13,293 nt of DNA, from contig DATEDA010000188.1 in the NCBI GenBank assembly GCA_035286595.1, positions 1-13,293 on the forward strand, written 5' to 3'. This document shows, in pieces, positions 8,520 to 13,293 of the stretch. This DNA is from DATEDA01 sp035286595 (GTDB lineage Bacteria; Pseudomonadota; Gammaproteobacteria; Burkholderiales; SG8-39). Position 1 is the stretch's first letter. The number at the start of each line of letters is the position of its first letter. Made by a program: the position numbers and the translations under genes. A model generated the notes under the pieces. The model made no database searches. It was not told where the DNA came from and was given only the letters and a program-made list of their open reading frames with translations.

Positions 8520-9400
8520 TGTCGGCTCGCGGTGAACGGCGCGGCGGGAGCGCCGTCGCGCCGGATCTCGCCGCGAATCTGCGCCCCGTCGACGGTGCCT
8601 TCGTAGGCGCCCGCGAGCGGCGAGCCGGCCGGGACCGTGAACCGGACGGTCGTGCCGCGCGCCCGGCCGCCGGCGATGGCGTGTCGCGCGCCGTCCAGGT
8701 CGAGCTCCCCGGCGAACTTCTGGAACTGCTGCGCGAGCGCGAGCGTGGCGCTGCGTCCGGGCGCGAGCGGCGTCTCGAGCCGCCACCGGCCCTCGACCTT
8801 CGCCGGCACGTACCAGAGATAGACCCGGCTGGTGCGGTCGATGCCGACCGGCTTGTCGGGCGCGGGGATGGTCTCGGCGAAGTCCGGCTCCCACTCGTCG
8901 CCCAGATCCCAGTCGTGCGCGACGACGCGCGCGCCGGGCCGCAGCTGCTCGAGGATGCGCGGCCGCAGCTTGATGTTGAGCTCCTGGAAGAGATACAGCG
9001 TGAGCACCGTCGCCGGCCGCAGGTCGGCGACGAACAGGTCCTCGGTGACGAACTTGGCGCGGTCGGCCACGCCCGCGCGGCGAGCGTGGTACTGGCTGAG
9101 GTTGACGAGATCGGGCTCGATCTCGATGCCGAGGCCGCGCGCCCCGTACTTCGTCGCCGCGGTGATCACGATCCGGCCGTCCCCGGACCCGAGATCGATG
9201 ACGAAGTCGTCGGGGCCGACCCGCGCGAGCTCGAGCATCCGGTCGACCGTCGATTGCGGCGTCGGGACGTAGGGCGGCTTGGTGAGGAAGACCTGCGCCG
9301 GCGCGGCCGGCGCGGCGAGCAGGCCGGTCGCCGCGAGGATTGCGAGCGGCAGTTTCCAGTCGAAGCGCGTCGTGATCCGCTCCCTGGTCGAGCGAGCCAT
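8516..9400 (-). CDS. Exported class I methyltransferase-fold protein (first of a tandem pair)
   Basis: A 294-residue paralogue of the next gene downstream. The N-terminus is basic (MARSTRERITTRFDWK), then a hydrophobic stretch LPLAILAATGLLAA and a likely signal peptidase site APA before Gln36. The catalytic core shows PYVPTPQSTVDRML, motif I DLGSGDGRIV (69-78), acidic Glu93 or Glu95 after strand 2, Asp121, and RPGARVVAHDWDLGDEWEPD. The C-terminal beta-rich domain shares YLWYVPAKVEGRW and QQFQKFAG with the paralogue. ATG 9400 is chosen over an in-frame upstream ATG at 9451, which would overlap dsbB by about 47 bases and put a hydrophilic extension before the signal peptide. It begins four bases after the dsbB stop, so it belongs to that operon. 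Confidence 0.82.
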   Translation of the reverse strand: MARSTRERITTRFDWKLPLAILAATGLLAAPAAPAQVFLTKPPYVPTPQSTVDRMLELARVGPDDFVIDLGSGDGRIVITAATKYGARGLGIEIEPDLVNLSQYHARRAGVADRAKFVTEDLFVADLRPATVLTLYLFQELNIKLRPRILEQLRPGARVVAHDWDLGDEWEPDFAETIPAPDKPVGIDRTSRVYLWYVPAKVEGRWRLETPLAPGRSATLALAQQFQKFAGELDLDGARHAIAGGRARGTTVRFTVPAGSPLAGAYEGTVDGAQIRGEIRRDGAPAAPFTASRQ

Positions 9401-9404
9401 GGTT

Positions 9405-9947
9405 CTACTTCCGCAGCAGCTCGTACTCCGTGGGGTTGTCGGGGCACGCACCGAACCCGCACTCGAGCAGCGTCGAAACCGCGTTGGCGAGCGCGACCGC
9501 CACGAACAGCCACCCCACCGCCTGCGTCACCACGCTCGGGCGGAGATCGTGGGTCCCCTCGACGAACTGGGCCTCGATGAACAGCAGCAGTCCCGCGAAC
9601 GCCGCAATCGCGACAAACGCCACCAGCGCCCAGGTGTAGAAGTGCCAGCCGTAGAGCGCCGAGCCGTACGACCCGGTGTCCGGCAGGATGTGCAGCAGGA
9701 TCTGGCGCGTCGCCGCCGCGCCGCCGACGAGCGCGCTGATGATCACGACGCCGTAGTGGGACTCCGACGACCCGAAGCGGACGTTCAGGGCGAAACCGAG
9801 CCCGGCGCCGATCAGCCCGAGGCGCTGCACGAGGCACAGCGGGCACGGCAGCTCGCCGCGCACGAGCTGCCAGTAGAACGCGAACAGGAGCACGCCGCTG
9901 ATGGCGAGGACGGCGAGGATGTTGAGGGCTTTCGCGATCGCGGCCAC
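9405..9947 (-). CDS. dsbB: DsbB-like disulfide bond formation protein with C-terminal cysteine pair
   Basis: Inner-membrane oxidoreductase family that reoxidises a periplasmic DsbA-type protein and passes electrons to quinone. The 180-residue chain has the quinone-proximal CPLC motif (Cys35, Cys38) after the first membrane segment, and Arg42 in the place of the conserved DsbB arginine. Hydrophobic segments lie near 7-26, 43-57, 66-82, 105-126 and 140-161, one more than the four of E. coli DsbB. The loop between segments 3 and 4, which holds the second pair (Cys104/Cys130) in E. coli DsbB, has no cysteine. Instead Cys163 and Cys168 (CGFGAC) lie at the C-terminus, just after segment 5, on the same predicted side as CPLC. 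The GTG start at 9947 has GGGGA upstream. The 9-base gap to DUF5993 indicates an operon. No DsbA is in view. Confidence 0.85.
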   Translation of the reverse strand: MAAIAKALNILAVLAISGVLLFAFYWQLVRGELPCPLCLVQRLGLIGAGLGFALNVRFGSSESHYGVVIISALVGGAAATRQILLHILPDTGSYGSALYGWHFYTWALVAFVAIAAFAGLLLFIEAQFVEGTHDLRPSVVTQAVGWLFVAVALANAVSTLLECGFGACPDNPTEYELLRK

Positions 9948-9956
9948 GGCGGTCCC

Positions 9957-10112
9957 CTAGAGCACGATCTTCAACGGGGTGGTCGCGTGGCTCCAGAGGA
10001 CCCAGAGCGTCACGGCCATGGCGACGGCCCAGACGATCACGGACGTCTTCCGGAACCCGAGCATCGGGACCAGCGCGGCGATCACGAGCACGACGAACGG
10101 CAGTGCCATCAT
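9957..10112 (-). CDS. DUF5993 family small membrane protein
   Basis: A 51-residue protein with two hydrophobic segments (about 3-19, MALPFVVLVIAALVPML; and 24-40, SVIVWAVAMAVTLWVLW) joined by a short basic turn GFRKT, and ending in SHATTPLKIVL. The length, the two-helix hairpin and the HATxPL ending match DUF5993, which is commonly found beside dsbB genes. Function is unknown; a small partner or stabiliser of the DsbB protein is a reasonable inference. Two ATGs stand in tandem (10112 and 10109). AAGGGAGAG at 10121-10129 on the minus strand serves either. It is nine bases upstream of dsbB. Confidence 0.75.
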   Translation of the reverse strand: MMALPFVVLVIAALVPMLGFRKTSVIVWAVAMAVTLWVLWSHATTPLKIVL

Positions 10113-10143
10113 GGCTGCTTCTCTCCCTTGCGACAGGCTGGAA

Positions 10144-10163
10144 CAAGGGGGCTGGCCCCCTTG
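10144..10163 (-). terminator. Perfect hairpin between the PaaK-like ligase and DUF5993 genes
   Basis: CAAGGGGG (10144-10151) and CCCCCTTG (10156-10163) form a perfect 8-bp stem with a 4-base loop, in the 86-base gap after the ligase stop. On the minus strand it is followed by TTCC rather than a real T-run, so it is a leaky terminator, an RNA-stabilising element or a processing site rather than a strong intrinsic terminator. Confidence 0.45.
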
Positions 10164-10198
10164 CAAATCCCCCGGCCCGATTCGAGCGCGGGTGCGGG

Positions 10199-11455
10199 CT
10201 AGTCGTACTTGCGCGCGTCCTCGATGACCTTGCCGTCGTTCGGCAGCTCGCCCGGCTTGCGCAGCCGCACGTCGCCGCGCAGCTTCATGAGCTCCCGGAG
10301 CGTGGCGACGACCGCATCGGCGAAGCCCGCGGGCGCGGCCTCGACCTCGCAGTGGAGCGTCATCCGGTCCTGCCCTTCCGCCTGGTCGACGACGAGGCGC
10401 GCGCGCCGGATCTCCGGGTGGCGCCGGACCACCTCCGCGACCTGCGACGGGTGCACGAACATCCCCTTCACCTTGGTCGTCTGGTCGGCGCGGCCCATCC
10501 AGCCCCGGATCCGGAGGTTGGTGCGGCCGCACGGGCTCGCGCCCGGCAGCACGGCCGACAGGTCGCCGGTCGCGAAGCGGATCAGCGGGTAGTCCGCATT
10601 GAACGTCGTGACGACGACCTCGCCGACCTCGCCCTCGGGCACCGGATCGCCGGTGCCGGGCCGCACGATCTCGAGGAGGATCCCCTCGTCGACGATCATG
10701 CCCTCGCAGACCTTGCCGTCCGGGCCGCGCGATTCGTAGGCGAGCAGCCCCAGATCCGCCGTCGCGTAGCACTGCAGCACGCTCAAGCTGCGCTCGCCGA
10801 GCGCGTTGCGAAGCGCGGGCGGGAGGTATTCCGCGCCGACCAGGGCCTTCTTCAGGCAGGCGATGTCGGCCTTCAGCTCGTCGGCCTTCTCGACGATCAG
10901 CTTGAGGAACGACGGCGTGCCGATGTAGCCGTTCACCCGGAGGCTCGCGATCGTCGCGACCTGCAGCTCGGTCTGCCCCACGCCGGCGGGCAGCACGGTG
11001 CAGCCGCACGCGAGCGCCGCGGACTCCATCATCGAGCCGGCCGGCGTGAAGTGATAGGCGAAGGTGTTGGTCACCAGATCTCCGGACCGGAAGCCGGCAG
11101 CGTACAGCGCGCGGCCGGTGCGCCACCAGTCGCGGCCGTGGCCTTCCGGCTCGCAGATCGGGCCGGGCGAGACGAAGAGCTTCGCGAGCTTCCCGATCGG
11201 GGTCGCGTTCAGGCCGCCCAGCGGCGGCGCCTCCGCCTGCAGCTCCTTGAGGTCGGACTTGCGAGTCACCAGGAGCCGGGCGAGCGCCGCCCGCGAGCCG
11301 ACCTCGCGGGGGTCGACGTCCTTCAGGATCCGCGCGAAGCCGGGCGCGTGGGCGCTTGCGTGGGCGACCTGCTTCGCGAGCCGGGCCAGCAGGTCGCGCT
11401 CCCGCTCGCCGGGGTCGCGGGTTTCGAGGTCGTCGTAGTGCTCGGAAGTGGTCAT
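10199..11455 (-). CDS. PaaK-like phenylacetate-CoA ligase family protein
   Basis: Adenylate-forming (ANL) enzyme that should activate a carboxylic acid to its CoA thioester with ATP. The 418-residue length and the N-terminal HAPGF are as in PaaK. Visible motifs: YATADLG (230-236, the adenine/Glu motif with Asp in place of the usual Glu), ATGDLS (295-300, ribose-binding Asp298), GRADQTTKVKG (321-331, hinge and linker), and a C-terminal Lys409 in NDGKVIED. The usual Ser/Thr/Gly-rich phosphate loop is replaced by VSPGPICEPEG (95-105), a variant I associate with a PaaK side-branch found next to Liv-type transporters. It starts three bases after the ABC ATPase stop, so it is co-transcribed with it. 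The substrate, perhaps aromatic or branched, cannot be told. The real phenylacetate pathway genes are absent. Confidence 0.83.
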   Translation of the reverse strand: MTTSEHYDDLETRDPGERERDLLARLAKQVAHASAHAPGFARILKDVDPREVGSRAALARLLVTRKSDLKELQAEAPPLGGLNATPIGKLAKLFVSPGPICEPEGHGRDWWRTGRALYAAGFRSGDLVTNTFAYHFTPAGSMMESAALACGCTVLPAGVGQTELQVATIASLRVNGYIGTPSFLKLIVEKADELKADIACLKKALVGAEYLPPALRNALGERSLSVLQCYATADLGLLAYESRGPDGKVCEGMIVDEGILLEIVRPGTGDPVPEGEVGEVVVTTFNADYPLIRFATGDLSAVLPGASPCGRTNLRIRGWMGRADQTTKVKGMFVHPSQVAEVVRRHPEIRRARLVVDQAEGQDRMTLHCEVEAAPAGFADAVVATLRELMKLRGDVRLRKPGELPNDGKVIEDARKYD

Positions 11456-11458
11456 CCC

Positions 11459-12292
11459 TTACGACAGCCAGCGCTTGCGCCGGCGGTAGAACTTCGCTTC
11501 GCGGAAGCTCCTGCGGCCGCCGGTCGACAACCCGAGGTAGAACTCCTTCACGTCGTCATTCTCGCGGAGCTTGGCCGCCTCGCCGTCCATCACCACGCGG
11601 CCGTTCTCGAGGATGTAGCCGTAGTCCGCGAACCGCAGCGCCATGTTGGTGTTCTGCTCGGCGAGCAGGAACGAGACGCCTTCCTTCTGGTTGAGGTCCT
11701 TCACGATCTCGAAGATCTCCTCGACGAGCTGGGGGGCGAGGCCCATCGACGGCTCGTCGAGCAGGATCATCTTCGGCCGCGCCATCAGCGCCCGGCCGAT
11801 GGCGGTCATCTGCTGCTCGCCGCCCGAGGTGTAGCCCGCGAGCGACTCCCGCCGCTCACGCAGCCGCGGGAAGTACCGGTACACGAGGTCGAGGTCGCGC
11901 GCGAGCTCGGCCCGCCCGATCGAGCGGGTGAACGCGCCGGTGAGGAGATTCTCCTCGACCGTGAGGTGCTGGAAGCAGTGGCGCCCTTCCATCACCTGGC
12001 AGACGCCCAGCCGCACGAGCTCGTTCGGCGTCAGGCGATCCACGCGCTTGCCGTCGAACTCGATCGACCCTTTGGTCACCTCGCCACGCTCGGCGCGGAG
12101 CAGGTTCGAGATTGCCTTCAGCGTGGTCGTCTTGCCGGCGCCGTTCGCGCCGAGGAGCGCGACGATCCGGCCCTTCTGGACCTGCAGCGACACGCCCTTC
12201 AGCACCAGGATGACGTGATCGTAGATGACCTCGACGTTATTGACGTTGAGGTAGGCGCTTGTCTGCGGGTCGGATTTCGGGACGGCGGACAT
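11459..12292 (-). CDS. livF: Branched-chain amino acid-type ABC transporter ATP-binding protein (LivF-like)
   Basis: One of the two ATPases that power a Liv-type (HAAT) importer at the cytoplasmic face of the membrane. The 277-residue protein has Walker A GANGAGKT (48-55), signature TSGGEQQ (155-161, Thr for the usual Leu), Walker B MILLDEP (175-181) with Glu180, and the LivF-style AEQNTN (211-216) in the switch region. It is about 40 residues longer than E. coli LivF. The extra part is an N-terminal leader of about 13 residues and a basic C-terminal tail FREAKFYRRRKRWLS, typical of the subgroup encoded beside PaaK-like ligases. No Shine-Dalgarno is obvious before ATG 12292. LivG and the two permeases are not between it and the binding protein, so they must lie beyond the window. 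Confidence 0.9.
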   Translation of the reverse strand: MSAVPKSDPQTSAYLNVNNVEVIYDHVILVLKGVSLQVQKGRIVALLGANGAGKTTTLKAISNLLRAERGEVTKGSIEFDGKRVDRLTPNELVRLGVCQVMEGRHCFQHLTVEENLLTGAFTRSIGRAELARDLDLVYRYFPRLRERRESLAGYTSGGEQQMTAIGRALMARPKMILLDEPSMGLAPQLVEEIFEIVKDLNQKEGVSFLLAEQNTNMALRFADYGYILENGRVVMDGEAAKLRENDDVKEFYLGLSTGGRRSFREAKFYRRRKRWLS

Positions 12293-12329
12293 CGGTGGTC
12301 AGGAACGGAGAGCGGAGCGCGGGGAGTGG

Positions 12330-12353
12330 AAAAGGGGCGCCCCTGGCGCCCCT
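12330..12353 (-). terminator. Intrinsic terminator/attenuator downstream of the substrate-binding protein gene
   Basis: AGGGGCGCC (12333-12341) and GGCGCCCCT (12345-12353) make a perfect 9-bp GC-rich stem with a 3-base loop. On the minus strand it runs directly into TTTT (12333-12330). It lies 47 bases after the stop of the binding-protein gene and 38 before the ATPase start. Partial read-through would make more binding protein than transporter, as expected in ABC operons. Confidence 0.6.
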
Positions 12354-12360
12354 GGCAGTC

Positions 12361-12388
12361 GGGAAGCGAGCACCACGTCCCGCTTCCC
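12361..12388 (-). other. Second hairpin in the binding protein-ATPase spacer
   Basis: GGGAAGCG (12361-12368) and CGCTTCCC (12381-12388) can pair over 8 bp around a 12-base loop, starting 12 bases after the binding-protein stop on the minus strand. It has no T-run. Placed just before the terminator-like hairpin, it could protect the 3' end of the binding-protein message from decay. Confidence 0.4.
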
Positions 12389-12399
12389 AGTTCGCCCCG

Positions 12400-13293
12400 C
12401 TAGCCGGCCGCCTTGCAATCGCGCAGCTTGATTCCCTTCTCCGTGGCGTACGTGTTCGCCGACGCCTCGATCATCGGGCGCACGATCGACTGGTCGGAGG
12501 TGATCCAGTCGGTGATCGGCTTCCACGCGTTGCCGTCCCACTGCAGGAACTTCACCGACCCGCCGCCCTCGTGATCCAGGCACGAGACCTTCAGCGGCTG
12601 CATGAGCCCGACCGCGCCGAGCTCCTTCAGGCGCTTGTCGTCGATGTTGAGGTTCTCGAGGCCCCAGCGGACCTGCTCGCCGGTCATCGGCTTGCCCTTG
12701 CCGAACTTCGCCTGCGCGGTGCGGATGCCCTCCGCGGTTACGATGCCGGCTACGATGCCGCGCGTGTGGTAGATCGAGCCGATGCGCGACTTGTCGTCGA
12801 GCTCGCCCTTGCCCTTGGCGTAGACGTTCTTGAGGACGTCCTGCATCACCGGGAAGCTCGTGCCAGGCAGGTTGAAGCCGGCGGCGATGTAGCCCTTCGC
12901 CGCAGCTCCCGCCGGGATCACGTCCTCCTCCGCCCCCGACCACCACACGCCCAGAACCTTGGTGCGCGGGAAGCCGACCTTCGCCGCCGCCTTCAGCGCC
13001 GTCGGGTTCATCACCCCCCAGCCGCGCAGGATCACCCAGTCGGGCCGGATCTGGCGAATCTGCAGCCACTGCGACTGCTGCTCGTTGCCCGGGTGCGGCA
13101 CCGCGATGTGCGTCACCTCGAAGCCGTACTTCTTCGCCTGGACGTCGAGGACCGGGATGGTCTCCTTGCCGTAGGCCGAGTCGTGATAGAGGTTCACGAT
13201 CTTCTTGCCCTTCAGCTTGTCCATCCCGCCTTCCTTCATGCCGATGAACTTGATCTTGGCGGTGTTCTGCGACCAGTAGTTCGTGATCAGCGG
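12400..13293 (-). CDS. ABC transporter substrate-binding protein (LivK-like), N-terminus beyond the window
   Basis: Periplasmic type I binding protein that captures the solute and delivers it to a Liv-type importer. The last 297 residues are visible, and the frame stays open to the window edge (PLITNYWSQNTAK...). This shows that the Met encoded at 13239 is internal and not the start. The visible part has the inter-lobe Rossmann strand KKIVNLYHDSAYGKE, the second-lobe IRPDWVILRGWG and KVLGVWWS segments, and the C-terminal IEASANTYATEKGIKLRDC. Around 80-120 residues, including the signal peptide, should be missing. The ligand is probably a small carboxylate or amino acid. Because the operon also encodes an acyl-CoA ligase, a carboxylic acid is favoured, by inference. 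Confidence 0.88.
   Translation of the reverse strand, partial: PLITNYWSQNTAKIKFIGMKEGGMDKLKGKKIVNLYHDSAYGKETIPVLDVQAKKYGFEVTHIAVPHPGNEQQSQWLQIRQIRPDWVILRGWGVMNPTALKAAAKVGFPRTKVLGVWWSGAEEDVIPAGAAAKGYIAAGFNLPGTSFPVMQDVLKNVYAKGKGELDDKSRIGSIYHTRGIVAGIVTAEGIRTAQAKFGKGKPMTGEQVRWGLENLNIDDKRLKELGAVGLMQPLKVSCLDHEGGGSVKFLQWDGNAWKPITDWITSDQSIVRPMIEASANTYATEKGIKLRDCKAAG

Noticed and set aside
10103..12403. 766-codon plus-strand open frame across the ligase and ABC ATPase
   Set aside because: It has no domain motif and a biased Arg/Ala/Glu/Leu composition, and it lies opposite two genes with full catalytic motifs. It is a GC-driven shadow.
13237..13239. ATG at 13239 as the start of the substrate-binding protein
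   Set aside because: The frame continues to the window edge with family-like sequence, and starting here would remove the signal peptide and the ligand-binding first lobe.

Overview
The window is a very GC-rich, tightly packed bacterial chromosome segment. Fourteen protein genes were found, the first and last cut by the window edges. No rRNA, tRNA, CRISPR array, insertion sequence or phage gene was seen. Gene content suggests a proteobacterium, most likely an uncultured betaproteobacterium with soil- or water-type metabolism. The pointers are a DUF1289 protein, a Pseudomonas-type HMG-CoA lyase, a DsbB with a DUF5993 partner, and a Liv-type ABC transporter next to a PaaK-like ligase. This placement is inferred from family knowledge, not from a marker gene.

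Left part (1-6151): leucine/isovalerate catabolism and general metabolism. The 3' nine-tenths of a biotin-dependent carboxylase alpha subunit (probably methylcrotonyl-CoA carboxylase) overlaps a GhrA-type 2-hydroxyacid dehydrogenase. A phosphonoacetate hydrolase (PhnA) homologue lies on the opposite strand. HMG-CoA lyase follows on the + strand, coupled to a small DUF1289 Cys-cluster protein and a metallo-beta-lactamase-fold hydrolase. The carboxylase and the lyase act in the same route (3-methylcrotonyl-CoA to acetoacetate plus acetyl-CoA); the other genes here are probably passengers or accessory functions.

Middle part (6152-7676): a small secreted beta-sandwich protein, a short orphan protein with the S-adenosylmethionine decarboxylase (SpeD) fold but altered active-site residues, and a divergently transcribed rhomboid protease.

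Right part (7689-13293): one long minus-strand series. In transcription order it encodes a periplasmic substrate-binding protein (cut by the window end), a spacer with two hairpins, a LivF-type ABC ATPase, a PaaK-like acyl-CoA ligase, a hairpin, a 51-residue DUF5993 membrane protein, a DsbB-like oxidoreductase, and two tandem methyltransferase-fold proteins that carry export signals. The first half looks like uptake and CoA activation of a carboxylic acid. The second half looks like an envelope module linking disulfide chemistry with two exported methyltransferase paralogues, whose function I cannot name. The most unusual items are this DUF5993-DsbB-methyltransferase block, where the second DsbB cysteine pair sits at the C-terminus, and the divergent SpeD-fold protein.
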